Notes under the pieces: generated by a model | What the model saw: the letters and a program-made list of their open reading frames with translations, nothing else | The model's database searches: none | Told to the model about the DNA's origin: nothing | Assembly (NCBI GenBank): GCA_041686345.1 | Contig: JAWLEA010000049.1 | Coordinates: 1 to 21,724, forward strand | Reading direction: 5' to 3' | DNA length: 21,724 bases | Source: JAQICJ01 sp041686345 | GTDB lineage: Bacteria; Myxococcota_A; Polyangia; HGW-17 | Shown here: in pieces, positions 8,315-16,709 of the stretch | Position numbering within the stretch: position 1 is the stretch's first letter | Layout of the letters: each line of letters starts with the position of its first letter | Made by a program: the position numbers and the translations under genes

Positions 8315-8320
8315 TATAAT
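8315..8320 (+). promoter_or_regulatory. Possible -10 box (TATAAT) before the membrane phosphatase-superfamily gene
   Basis: A perfect TATAAT lies in the 76-bp gap between the helicase and the next gene. No good -35 hexamer is at the right distance, so this is only a candidate. Confidence 0.25.
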
Positions 8321-8376
8321 ACCAAAATATAAGTTGATTCAAAAAAAATACCGATTATCTCGGACTGGGTTTTAAT

Positions 8377-10911
8377 ATGCGAAGCAAATTTAATAAATTT
8401 TTGAAAAAAGTAGAAAACAACTATAATTTCAATCTGGTTTTCTGGCTTTTTATCTTTTCCATGACCCTGGCTGTGTTTGTGGATGCTGTGATCAGAAAAA
8501 GAAGACTTCCTGTTCACCCTTATCTCAAACAATCAACTGAAATCCAGAAAAAATTAGGGAAAAAGCAGATAAAATCTTCCAATCGGCTTTTCATCTATTT
8601 TGTTGATGCCTTCCGTTTCAAATATGCTACCAATCCTGAAATCATGCCTTATTTAAATTCTCTCTTGCAAGAGGGAACCTGGGGTAAGGCAAAACCTTGC
8701 CTTACCAATATGACCGTTCATTGTGTCGAAGCTGCCTTCAGTGGTATTGATCGTTCTTCTCTTTTATCTTTCGGGGAAGATTTTCATCCTAAAAAATCGA
8801 AGAATGTGCATTCCTGGATTCATCAAATGGCAGCAAGAGGATATAAAATTGGAGCAGTTTCAGATTATGTCATAGAAACTCTTTATAGCAATCTACTTGC
8901 TGCCAAACATGTTTATAAAAAGGGTGCTTCTCAGTGGGATCTGACCCGCAGGGCTCTCAAATATTTCAATGAAAAAAAGTTTGATGTCAGCATCGTTCAC
9001 TTGCTGGGAGCCCATGATGTTGGCAGAACCTATGGTGCCGACGGGCCCGAATATATTGAACAATTGCGTGAATCAGATGATATTTTGAAAGAAGTGGTAC
9101 AATCACTTGGTCCTGATGATACTCTGCTTGTTTTTGGGGATCATGGAATCAATGATGTGGGACAACATACATATAATACCGACACTCCCACTTTTTATCT
9201 GTACAGAGGTCCGGATATCAAAAAAAACCAACGGATAGATATTTCCCTCAAGTCCCATTCTTTTTTCCTGAATGTTTTGTTCAAGCTCCCCTTTTATGAA
9301 GATTACCAGGGGAAGATGCACTGGTCGGCTTTTACCGCGGAAGCCAAAAAGGATTATGGCAATCCCGAATTATTCAATTTGCAACGCCAGAAGCAAAACC
9401 ACTCATTTAAGATAAACAGGAAGGAAGCAATTGTCCTTGGGAGCATAGTACTGCTTGCTTTCATCTTTTTCTTCTTGTTCCTGAAAAAGAACAACCGGAT
9501 ACCGGTTACCATATGGTTGCTTTTTCTAAGTGCTGCCACCGTACTGATTTATTTGGGTCAATCCTTTTATTTGCCCCTGTTGCTTTTGGTGCCAATGCTT
9601 TTTCTGTTTTGTCGCCATTTCAAATTCAAAACTATCCTGCTGATTGTTCCCTTTATCCTTCTGGCTTTTGTCAAAGCGTATACTTATCGTGATTTTGATA
9701 TTTTGATTCATGAGTGGAATACAGGTTATTATTATTTTGTTTATCTGTTGCAGACTGCGCTTGCTTTTGCCGTGGTGAACTTTTTCTTTTCCCAAAAAGA
9801 ATTGGAGTTCAAACTTCTGGCTACGTTGGGGTTGAGTACAGTGTTTTTATTTCTTCTCCATCACCCGACTCTCTACTATTATGGAGTGATCAGGGCAATT
9901 CCATTCTACCTGATTCTTTACCTCATGGTAACCGGATTCTTTCTGTACCCCAAACTAGACAGCCTGGAGCGTCGCCTTTTGCTGGGTCTGCTTCTTTTTG
10001 GAGTGTTATTTACTGCGAATCAGATTTTCATGTTTGTGGAAAACTTCAGGATTTTCTACTTTAAATTCATGCCTCTGGATTCAACTTCCCTGCTTGATAT
10101 TGTCTGGTCCCAACTGGCTGTGTGGATGGCTGTTTTTGTTTATGCCCTCTACCATGACAATCTCAATATTAAAATTATGCCTCTTTTAATTTCCGGTGCT
10201 TTTCTGCTGACTTGTTTCAGTCTTGATCTGGCAGGTCTTCCTCCTTTATTTTATGCAGGGGTAATGATTGTGTTGTTCATTATTCTGGCAATTCCTCCGG
10301 AATTGTTCAGAGTTATCTCCAAGCAGACGATTCTATTTTCCGGAACTGTTCTTTTGCTTCCTTACCTTTATCAGTTTGAACTGGATAAAGTTTATCAGAT
10401 TTTTGGTCTTGCAGCCATCGGGGGTATTTTTGCCTGGATTTTCAAGAAACATGAAGAAAAAGGAGTTTTATCCAACTTGATTGTTTTGAAAGCAATTCCT
10501 CCGGTTCTGCTGGCAATATTAATTTTGGTGGTAGGCTTTGGATTCCGTACCAATGGTATCGATTATAAATTTGCGGTAAAATGGATGCCGGAGCTTTATG
10601 AAAAGCTTTGGTATATCATCTTTGTCAGTGATGTATTTAAATATTTTTTGGGAATTCTCTTTCTTATGCTATATTTGGGAAAGAAAAACGGAAGGTCTTT
10701 ATATAAAAGTGGAGCCAATCTGATGATAGGTTACCAGATATTTTTTGCACCTTTTTTGATTTTTCTCTTTTTGTTTGAGGACAAGGTTCCCCTTATTGTT
10801 GATTCCATGGAAGAATTTGTTTATTTTCAAGGAGTCGTTCTTTTTCTGGGGTTGGCGGTTTTTATCCATTCCCACATTTTTATTCGGGAGAGCCCCCATG
10901 GAGAAAGTTGA
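8377..10911 (+). CDS. Membrane protein of alkaline phosphatase superfamily, GPI ethanolamine-phosphate-transferase-like
   Basis: 844 residues. One N-terminal membrane helix (about 20-37) precedes an extracytoplasmic catalytic-type domain (about 68-300), followed by some 12 hydrophobic segments to the end. This layout matches eukaryotic PIG-N/PIG-O enzymes and related type I phosphodiesterases. Motifs seen: FVDAF (D77, metal ligand position), a Thr-rich PCLTNMTVH segment (T110 or T113 as possible nucleophile), HLLGAHDVGR (208-217), GDHG (D255, H256) and GQH (H264). In family members the HLLG segment normally continues with Asp and then His four residues later; here these are H213 and R217, so two metal ligands look changed. 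It may transfer a phosphate head group to an envelope glycolipid, or be inactive. The start has no strong ribosome site. Confidence 0.6.
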   Translation: MRSKFNKFLKKVENNYNFNLVFWLFIFSMTLAVFVDAVIRKRRLPVHPYLKQSTEIQKKLGKKQIKSSNRLFIYFVDAFRFKYATNPEIMPYLNSLLQEGTWGKAKPCLTNMTVHCVEAAFSGIDRSSLLSFGEDFHPKKSKNVHSWIHQMAARGYKIGAVSDYVIETLYSNLLAAKHVYKKGASQWDLTRRALKYFNEKKFDVSIVHLLGAHDVGRTYGADGPEYIEQLRESDDILKEVVQSLGPDDTLLVFGDHGINDVGQHTYNTDTPTFYLYRGPDIKKNQRIDISLKSHSFFLNVLFKLPFYEDYQGKMHWSAFTAEAKKDYGNPELFNLQRQKQNHSFKINRKEAIVLGSIVLLAFIFFFLFLKKNNRIPVTIWLLFLSAATVLIYLGQSFYLPLLLLVPMLFLFCRHFKFKTILLIVPFILLAFVKAYTYRDFDILIHEWNTGYYYFVYLLQTALAFAVVNFFFSQKELEFKLLATLGLSTVFLFLLHHPTLYYYGVIRAIPFYLILYLMVTGFFLYPKLDSLERRLLLGLLLFGVLFTANQIFMFVENFRIFYFKFMPLDSTSLLDIVWSQLAVWMAVFVYALYHDNLNIKIMPLLISGAFLLTCFSLDLAGLPPLFYAGVMIVLFIILAIPPELFRVISKQTILFSGTVLLLPYLYQFELDKVYQIFGLAAIGGIFAWIFKKHEEKGVLSNLIVLKAIPPVLLAILILVVGFGFRTNGIDYKFAVKWMPELYEKLWYIIFVSDVFKYFLGILFLMLYLGKKNGRSLYKSGANLMIGYQIFFAPFLIFLFLFEDKVPLIVDSMEEFVYFQGVVLFLGLAVFIHSHIFIRESPHGES

Positions 10912-10930
10912 CCCTGATTTAATTAATAAC

Positions 10931-11035
10931 GGCAATTACAACAGATTCTCCGTTTTTCCTGTACAGGGTTTTTGTGTTTTCACCCGCGGGATGGTTGCAA
11001 CTTTCTGTTGTTGCCGGCTGTAATTGCTTGTTGCA
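10931..11035 (+). other. Intergenic region dense in inverted repeats; possible structured RNA leader
   Basis: The gap before the dehydrogenase-like gene contains nested symmetry. An outer pair GCAATTACA (10932-10940) / TGTAATTGC (11019-11027) encloses palindromes CCTGTACAGG (10958-10967), CCCGCGGG (10983-10990) and GTTGCAAC (10994-11001). The GCAAC of the last can alternatively pair with a downstream GTTGC. The stretch is more GC-rich than nearby intergenic DNA. It could be a structured leader, a set of operators, or a terminator for the preceding gene. No known riboswitch class is recognised. Confidence 0.4.
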
Positions 11036-11049
11036 GATAATGGAGTTTT

Positions 11050-12150
11050 ATGAAAATTTGTGTTCTTGGAGGTTATGGAACTATCGGTCGCAAGGTGGTT
11101 GCAAAGATCCTTGCTCATTCCGACAAAGAAGTTGTGGTGGCCGATCGTATTGAAGAAGATCCGGAATTGGTTTTTCCTGAAGTCTGTGAACGGGTGGAAT
11201 ACATCAAAATCGATGCTTTCAATATAACTTCCATTCAGAGAGCTGTTGCTCATTGTAAAGTTGCAATAAATTGTGTGGGTCCTCACTATCGTTATGGTAT
11301 TTTAATTGCCAAAGCTATCATAGACAGTGGAGTTGATGGTATTGATCTTTGCAACGATTCTTCATCAATTCCCGGTATCTTGGCCCTTGATTCCTACGCC
11401 AAAGAAAGAAATGTTTCTTTTCTTACCGGTCTGGGTTTTTCTCCGGGGCTCAGTAATCTTTTTGTTCTCAAATCCATCCAGAAACTCGACATAGTTAACA
11501 GTATAGATATCAATTGGGCTGGAGATATTCTCCATCAAGCAGGTAAAGCCCAACTGGATCATTTTCTTTATCTGGCTAATGAGAAAACTTCTGTTTATCG
11601 CAACGGCCTCAGATTTCTCGTTCCTCTTTTCAGTGAAACCCAGGAAACAAGGTTTGCCTGGCCTTTTGGCGAAATGGAAGTTTCTCAGATAGGCAGCCCC
11701 GAAATAATAACTCTTCCCGAATATATTTCGGTGGAAAATATCAATGTCAAAGGAGCAATAATCCCCAACTGGATTCAAAAAGCCATCAAATACAGCAAAT
11801 TCAGCGGACTTACCAAGGATGTGTCCCCACGCAACACAATTTCCCGTTTTTTATATAGAAGCGGTCAGTTATTTTCCATGAAATCTGTTTTAAACGGTAA
11901 AGTGGCTCTACAAGTAAGAGTTAAAGGTGAACGCAATGGCGTCAAGATGGCAGTTCAAATGGATGCCGTGGATTATTTTGCTTCTCTGGTTGCCTTGTCG
12001 GTATCCACGGGAGCTTTTGCGCTTGCCAGAGGAGAGGTTTATGAAAAAGGAGTTTTCCCCCCGGAAGGATGTTTGAATGAAGATCGTTTTTTGACTGAGA
12101 TCTCCAGATTGGGATTGGTCTATACTATTTCCGAAAATTTTTCGGCCTGA
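11050..12150 (+). CDS. Saccharopine dehydrogenase-like NAD(P)-binding protein
   Basis: 366 residues. The N-terminus is a Rossmann fold with the GGYGTIG nucleotide-binding loop (7-13) and an acidic residue (VVVADR, about 28-33) after the second strand. The INCVGPHYRYG segment (about 74-84) is characteristic of saccharopine dehydrogenase-like oxidoreductases, where a Gly-Pro pair ends the NAD(P) site. The C-terminal catalytic-type domain ends with a conserved-looking SLVALSVSTGAFALARG helix. The family includes lysine and carboxynorspermidine dehydrogenases as well as many uncharacterised members; I see nothing that fixes the substrate. ATG 11050 has GGAG at 11042-11045. It stands alone, 138 bp after the membrane gene and 98 bp before cbiM. 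Confidence 0.75.
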   Translation: MKICVLGGYGTIGRKVVAKILAHSDKEVVVADRIEEDPELVFPEVCERVEYIKIDAFNITSIQRAVAHCKVAINCVGPHYRYGILIAKAIIDSGVDGIDLCNDSSSIPGILALDSYAKERNVSFLTGLGFSPGLSNLFVLKSIQKLDIVNSIDINWAGDILHQAGKAQLDHFLYLANEKTSVYRNGLRFLVPLFSETQETRFAWPFGEMEVSQIGSPEIITLPEYISVENINVKGAIIPNWIQKAIKYSKFSGLTKDVSPRNTISRFLYRSGQLFSMKSVLNGKVALQVRVKGERNGVKMAVQMDAVDYFASLVALSVSTGAFALARGEVYEKGVFPPEGCLNEDRFLTEISRLGLVYTISENFSA

Positions 12151-12181
12151 TTTTCTTCTTTAACAGTTAGTTTTACAGGGG

Positions 12182-12208
12182 ATATTACAAAATTGAAAAG
12201 TGTAATAT
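12182..12208 (+). promoter_or_regulatory. Candidate NikR-type operator upstream of cbiM
   Basis: A perfect 7-bp inverted repeat, ATATTAC-N13-GTAATAT, lies 40 bp before the cbiM start. From memory, one group of NikR nickel-responsive repressors (Geobacter/Desulfovibrio type) recognises GTGTTAC-N13/14-GTAACAC. The half-sites here match at five of seven positions with identical spacing. The location before a nickel/cobalt transporter operon fits. It may instead be a hairpin or the site of another regulator. Confidence 0.5.
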
Positions 12209-12248
12209 TATGCTTTACTTTCATTCAGGATCTGTTAAACAAGATTCC

Positions 12249-12905
12249 ATGCATATTCCAGATGGTTTTATTCACCCAGCAGTAAATATTGGTTCAGCTT
12301 TCCTCAGTTTCGGTTTGATTGGATATGGTCTGAGAAAGATTTCCCTTGAACTTGAGGAGAAAACAATTCCGCTTTTTGGAGTGATTGCTGCTTTTCTTTT
12401 TTCGGCACAAATGCTCAATTTTCCTGTTGCAGCCGGGACCAGCGGTCATTTTCTAGGGGCTTTTTTTGCCGGGGTTGTACTCGGTCCCCTCAATGGCTTT
12501 CTGGTGATGTCACTGGTACTGGCTATTCAGTGTCTTGGATTTGGCGATGGCGGTATCAGTGTTTTGGGAACCAACATAATAAATATGGGGTTGTTCGCCG
12601 GAATTTTTCCCTTGTTCCTGTTTAATTTGTCTTTACATTGTTTCAAAGCCGGTAAAAAGTATTTTCTGGCTCTGGCAGCATTTTTCGCCTGGTTTTCAGT
12701 TGTTTTCAGTTCACTGATGGTAGCTTTGGAGCTGTGGATAAGCGGAATAACCCCTTTAAAAATTGGTTTGACCGCTATGGTTTCTACCCATGTTTTGATA
12801 GGAGTGGGCGAAGGAATAATCACCTTTTTTGCTCTTTCCGGATTGTTGAGTGTGCGTCCGGATCTGGTAAAATTGTGGGAGGATTATTATGAGCAAAACA
12901 AATAA
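12249..12905 (+). CDS. cbiM: CbiM/NikM, substrate-specific membrane component of nickel/cobalt ECF-type transporter
   Basis: 218 residues with about six to seven membrane helices. It opens with MHIPDGF, the family hallmark. In NikM structures the metal is bound by the free N-terminus, His2 and His67. With the start at 12249, residue 2 is His and GTSGH places a His exactly at 67, so I chose this start over the longer frame from 12210, whose extra 13 residues do not look like a signal peptide. There is no good ribosome site for either start. The protein selects Ni2+ or Co2+ for import and passes it through the CbiQ/CbiO module encoded downstream. The next gene overlaps its end by 17 bp. No cobalamin riboswitch is visible upstream; a NikR-like inverted repeat is. 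Confidence 0.9.
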   Translation: MHIPDGFIHPAVNIGSAFLSFGLIGYGLRKISLELEEKTIPLFGVIAAFLFSAQMLNFPVAAGTSGHFLGAFFAGVVLGPLNGFLVMSLVLAIQCLGFGDGGISVLGTNIINMGLFAGIFPLFLFNLSLHCFKAGKKYFLALAAFFAWFSVVFSSLMVALELWISGITPLKIGLTAMVSTHVLIGVGEGIITFFALSGLLSVRPDLVKLWEDYYEQNK

Positions 12906-13167
12906 ACAAAAATTCTCCTGGAAATTTTATTTGGGAATTTTGATTTTTTCAATTTTTCTGTCCGGAATTGGTTCTTTTTTCTTTTCACATACTCATGATG
13001 GATTGGAGCGGGCAATACCCGGATTTGAAGAAAAATCCCACCACCATGAACACCACGACCATCACCATCATGGTCATCAAGGTTTAGTGAGAATCTTGGG
13101 AACAATCTTGATTTTTGCCTGTTCATCAGGTTCTTTATGGCTGTTAAAAAAAATCAAATCAGACTGA
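12889..13167 (+). CDS. PDGLE-domain (NikN-type) accessory component with His-rich loop
   Basis: 92 residues with two membrane helices (about 12-32 and 67-86). The extracytoplasmic part begins HTHDGLERAIPGFEEK, matching the PDGLE domain found alone or fused to CbiM in nickel transporters (NikMN). It continues into a cluster of about ten histidines (about 51-64) that could capture Ni2+ or Co2+ before handing it to CbiM. GGAGG (12878-12882) lies six bases before ATG 12889, inside the end of cbiM, so translation of the two is probably coupled. PDGLE rather than CbiN-type sequence favours nickel. Confidence 0.82.
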   Translation: MSKTNKQKFSWKFYLGILIFSIFLSGIGSFFFSHTHDGLERAIPGFEEKSHHHEHHDHHHHGHQGLVRILGTILIFACSSGSLWLLKKIKSD

Positions 13168-13237
13168 TACATTCATTGGAAAAGTTAAAGATTCATGGTG
13201 TATAATTCTTTTGATTGGGTTATATTTGTTTTACTTC

Positions 13238-13954
13238 ATGAGCACTACTTTTTTTTCCAATTTGGACAGTCGCTCCAAATTGCTGACAACAATTCTGCAT
13301 ATTTCCTATACTCTGTCCCTTCCTTTTTCATTGAGCCGAGGCTTATTCTTTTCTTTCGCCTTTATTTTTATGCAACTTCTTTTATCAGGTGGATTATGGC
13401 ACGGGGTCAAAAGAATGTTGCTTGTTCTCCCTTTTTCTGTTTCCACCTCTATTGCTCTGCTTTTATTTCACCAGGAGGGACAGGCGTACGAAATTTTAAA
13501 TTTCACCATTTATGGTAAAGGATTGGAGAAATTCGTTGTAATTAACTCCAAAGCGTTGTTGTCTTTTTCTTCATTGTTTTTTTTGCAGTTTTCTTCTTCT
13601 TTTTCCCGCTTTCTTGCAGCTTTGGCCTGGTTTAAAGTTCCCTCCCTGTTTTTGACTTTATTTGCTTTTACCCGCAGATATATTTCCATTATCGGGGTTG
13701 AATTCTCCAGAATGAAAAGAGCTGCAACAGCAAGAGGATTTCAGGGAAAATGGTTCTGGCAGATTGGGTTTATGGGTTCGATGGTTGGTTCTTTATTCCT
13801 GCGTAGTTATAATCGCAGTGAAAGAGTTTACCGGGCCATGCTTTCCAGAGGATTCAAGGGTGATTATTCTTTTGTTGAACTCAAATTCAAAAGTGTTGAT
13901 TTCCTGTATATGCTCTCATCTTTCCTTATTTTCGGAGTATTCTGGCTGTCATGA
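13238..13954 (+). CDS. cbiQ: CbiQ/NikQ, transmembrane coupling component of metal ECF transporter
   Basis: About 238 residues with several membrane helices. Two conserved cytoplasmic motifs are present: RMKRAATARGF and RSYNRSERVYRAMLSRGF, the A-R-G-type coupling helices that contact the ATPase in CbiQ/EcfT proteins. The start is uncertain: ATG 13238 (giving MSTTFFSNLDSRSK) lacks a clear ribosome site; an in-frame TTG at 13211 would add nine hydrophobic residues and has only GGTG upstream. The stop overlaps the cbiO start as ATGA, implying coupled translation. Confidence 0.88.
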   Translation: MSTTFFSNLDSRSKLLTTILHISYTLSLPFSLSRGLFFSFAFIFMQLLLSGGLWHGVKRMLLVLPFSVSTSIALLLFHQEGQAYEILNFTIYGKGLEKFVVINSKALLSFSSLFFLQFSSSFSRFLAALAWFKVPSLFLTLFAFTRRYISIIGVEFSRMKRAATARGFQGKWFWQIGFMGSMVGSLFLRSYNRSERVYRAMLSRGFKGDYSFVELKFKSVDFLYMLSSFLIFGVFWLS

Positions 13955-14715
13955 AAAAAGTCATTAACATCAGAAACCTAAATTTTTCCTTCATTCAGAG
14001 CGATTTCAGCAATTGGCAGAAAGTAGAAAAGGGTGAAACCAGTTCAGGCAAGGTTCTGGACAATATTAATCTTGAAGTCGAGTCAGGGGAAAAGGTGGCT
14101 CTCATTGGCGAAAATGGAGCGGGTAAATCCACTTTGGTCTATCATCTCAACGGGATCATGGGAGAAAATAAGAGTATTTCCATAGCCGGACTGCCTTTGG
14201 AAAAAGCAAATTTTCCCGGGATCAGACAAAAAGTAGGGCTGGTTTTTCAGAATGCCGATGACCAACTTTTTTGCAATACAATTGCCGAGGATATCGGCTT
14301 CGGTTTGAAAAATCTTGGTTTCGATAAAAAAAGCAGAAAAAAGAAAATAAGGAATATCTTGCAACAGGTGGGATTGACCGGATTTGAAAACAGAAATCCC
14401 GCTCATTTGAGTATGGGTGAGAAAAAACGGGCTGCTATTGCAACTGTTTTGGTAATGGAACCTGAAATTCTGGTTCTCGATGAACCCTTTGCCGGTTTGG
14501 ATCCCGGGGGTAAATTGAGAATAATCAAAATTATAAATGAATTTACAGGTGCCATAATCATTGTTTCCCACAACTTCCATTTGTTGCGACAAATCTGTGC
14601 CAGAACAGTTGTGATGCACCGTGGCAGGATTGAAGGAGATGGTCGGACCGATGAAATTTTTGACGACATTTCACTTTTGCGGAAAACAAACCTTTATTTC
14701 CCCTTTTCTTTTTGA
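13951..14715 (+). CDS. cbiO: CbiO/NikO, ATPase component of nickel/cobalt ECF transporter
   Basis: 254 residues, the usual size. All ABC ATPase motifs are intact: Walker A GENGAGKS (53-60), Q-loop Q100 (VFQNADDQLF, typical of CbiO/EcfA), signature LSMGEKKR (153-160), Walker B ILVLDEP (173-179) and switch His207. Between the first strand and Walker A there is a longer polar insert (about 17-33) than in most members. ATG 13951 overlaps the cbiQ stop by four bases. It is the last gene of the cbiM-PDGLE-cbiQ-cbiO operon; copy B of the dispersed element begins two bases after its stop. Confidence 0.92.
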   Translation: MKKVINIRNLNFSFIQSDFSNWQKVEKGETSSGKVLDNINLEVESGEKVALIGENGAGKSTLVYHLNGIMGENKSISIAGLPLEKANFPGIRQKVGLVFQNADDQLFCNTIAEDIGFGLKNLGFDKKSRKKKIRNILQQVGLTGFENRNPAHLSMGEKKRAAIATVLVMEPEILVLDEPFAGLDPGGKLRIIKIINEFTGAIIIVSHNFHLLRQICARTVVMHRGRIEGDGRTDEIFDDISLLRKTNLYFPFSF

Positions 14716-14716
14716 A

Positions 14717-14878
14717 TAGTTCCCCTCCCGGCAGTAGTGTTTTTGACTGGTGAAGAAGTTTTGCCTCAGATGTGGAGAAACTTCGCGGACATAGTAGATA
14801 CTATTTCAAGAAGTTATGACAAAATTGATGAGGTCAAATGCCGTTCTGAGGCGATGAGCTTTTTTTGGGGATGAAAAC
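14717..14878 (+). repeat. Dispersed intergenic element, copy B
   Basis: About 162 bp, alignable over its whole length to 4116-4273 in the same orientation. It fills nearly all of the gap between the convergent cbiO and typA genes. Conserved blocks: TAGTTCCC at the left edge, GACTGGTGAAGAAG, and ACTATTTCAAGAAGTTATGA near the middle-right. Internal inverted repeats include GAAGTTT / AAACTTC and ATAGTA-GA-TACTAT. A seven-T run lies near the right end, so it may also end transcription of the transporter operon. Confidence 0.65.
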
Positions 14879-14885
14879 TGAATAA

Positions 14886-16709
14886 TCAGGATTTTTTCTT
14901 TTTCTGTCCGGAAAGATTGTGGCGTTTTTGTGCTGACAGTACAACTTTGCGCAGGCGGATTGATTTGGGAGTAACTTCTACCAGTTCATCATTTTTAATA
15001 AAAGTAATGGCTTTTTCCAGAGTCATCGGCTTGATTTTGGTGACCACCACATTGTCATCTTTGCCTGCAGCCCTGATATTAGTCAATTTCTTTTCCTTGC
15101 AGATATTGACATTGAGATCATTGAAGCGGTTGTGTTCTCCTACGACCATCCCTTCGTAAACAAGATCTCCAGGTTCTACAAACATGATGCCCCTGGGTTC
15201 CAGATTAGAAATAGCGTAGGGCACAGATTTTCCCATTCTGTCAGCTACTATGGAACCACTGAATCGGGTGGTAAAATCTCCGCGATATTTTTCATATCCC
15301 TTATACCAGGAATTCATGATGCCGGAACCTTTGGTATCGGTGAGAAATGTGTCACGATAGCCTATGAGGGAACGAGCCGGAATAGAGAATTCCATTTTTA
15401 CTCTTTCTCCGTTGTTTTCAACTTTAATCAACTGGCCTTTACGTTTCATCAATTTTTCAGTGACTATTCCCATGTGTTCTTCGGGACAATCTATTATTAC
15501 GTTTTTTATGGGTTCAAGTTTCTCTCCGTTTTCATAGCGGAAATTAACTTCCGGTCTGCCTGCACAAAATTCATATCCTTCCCGGCGCATGGTTTCCATC
15601 AGGATGACCATCTGAAATTCTCCTCTGCCTTTGACCAGAAAACTGTCTTTTTCATCAGTTTCTTCCACCTTGATGGAAACATTGAGCAATGTTTCCTTGA
15701 AGAGCCTCTGGCGCAATTTGCTTGACTGAACATATTTTCCTTCGATTCCTTTGTAGGGACCTTTGTTGGTTGTGAACAGAACATGAACAGTGGGTTCGTC
15801 AACGGTGATTCTTTCGAGTTTTACAGGTTCATCTCGATGACAGATGGTGTCTCCGATATTTACATCTTCAATTCCCGCCAAAACTATTATATCACCCGCG
15901 TGAGCCTTTTCCACCGGAGCTATCTCTGTTCCTTTGTAGTTTTGGAGTTTGGAAACTCTCAAGGGTTTGGTTTCTTCTTTACCCATGCAAATCAGATCAT
16001 CATTGGCCCGGGCTGAGCCGTTGGCGATTTTGCCGATGGCCAGTCTACCCAGGTAATCATTGTAACCGAGATCTGAAACCAACATCTGGAAAGGGGCATT
16101 TTCGTCATGAGCTGGAGGAGGAACTTTTTCAAGGATAGTTTCAAAAAGCAGGAAAAGATTGTCTTCCATTTCTTCAGGGTTTGTGGAAATTTGGCCGTTT
16201 TTTCCTATGGCGTAAAGAGGGGTGAATTCAAGTTGTTCTTCGGTGGCGTTGAGGTCGATAAAAAGATCATGGATTTCATTGAGCACTTCGGCAGTGCGAC
16301 TGTCTTTCCGATCGATTTTGTTGATAACCACAATCAGTTCCAGATTTTGTTCCAGGGCTTTATCCAGAACAAACCGCGTCTGGGGCAGAGGACCTTCCGA
16401 GGCATCTACCAGCACAACGGCACCATCGGCCATGGAAAGAGCTCGTTCAACTTCTCCGCCAAAATCAGCATGACCTGGAGTGTCAATTATATTGATCTTC
16501 ACATCATTCCAGACAACGGAACAATTTTTGGCAGCTATGGTGATGCCTCTTTCTTTTTCAAGATCCATATTGTCCATAACCCGTTCCGGTTCATTTTGAT
16601 TGGCTCTGAAAATGCCGCTTTGGCTGAACATGTTATCGATTAAAGTGGTTTTTCCATGGTCAACATGGGCGATAATGGCAATATTTCTAATTTTTTCATT
16701 GAACTTCAT
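14886..16709 (-). CDS. typA: Ribosome-associated GTPase TypA/BipA
   Basis: 607 residues, normal length for TypA/BipA. GTPase motifs near the N-terminus are intact: AHVDHGKT (14-21), RGITI (54-58), DTPGH (76-80) and NKID (130-133). EF-G-like domains III and V and the TypA-specific C-terminal domain follow, including the typical PARSLIGYR and MGKSVPYAI segments, and a Lys-rich tail. TypA binds the ribosome and supports large-subunit assembly and growth under stress such as low temperature. An AAGGA site lies about 11 bases before the ATG, a rather long spacing. It converges with cbiO and diverges from the outer-membrane gene at 17152. Confidence 0.97.
   Translation of the reverse strand: MKFNEKIRNIAIIAHVDHGKTTLIDNMFSQSGIFRANQNEPERVMDNMDLEKERGITIAAKNCSVVWNDVKINIIDTPGHADFGGEVERALSMADGAVVLVDASEGPLPQTRFVLDKALEQNLELIVVINKIDRKDSRTAEVLNEIHDLFIDLNATEEQLEFTPLYAIGKNGQISTNPEEMEDNLFLLFETILEKVPPPAHDENAPFQMLVSDLGYNDYLGRLAIGKIANGSARANDDLICMGKEETKPLRVSKLQNYKGTEIAPVEKAHAGDIIVLAGIEDVNIGDTICHRDEPVKLERITVDEPTVHVLFTTNKGPYKGIEGKYVQSSKLRQRLFKETLLNVSIKVEETDEKDSFLVKGRGEFQMVILMETMRREGYEFCAGRPEVNFRYENGEKLEPIKNVIIDCPEEHMGIVTEKLMKRKGQLIKVENNGERVKMEFSIPARSLIGYRDTFLTDTKGSGIMNSWYKGYEKYRGDFTTRFSGSIVADRMGKSVPYAISNLEPRGIMFVEPGDLVYEGMVVGEHNRFNDLNVNICKEKKLTNIRAAGKDDNVVVTKIKPMTLEKAITFIKNDELVEVTPKSIRLRKVVLSAQKRHNLSGQKKKKS

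Noticed and set aside
12151..12248. Cobalamin riboswitch ahead of cbiM
   Set aside because: The gap is under 100 bp and I see no B12-box-like sequence; the visible feature is a short inverted repeat.
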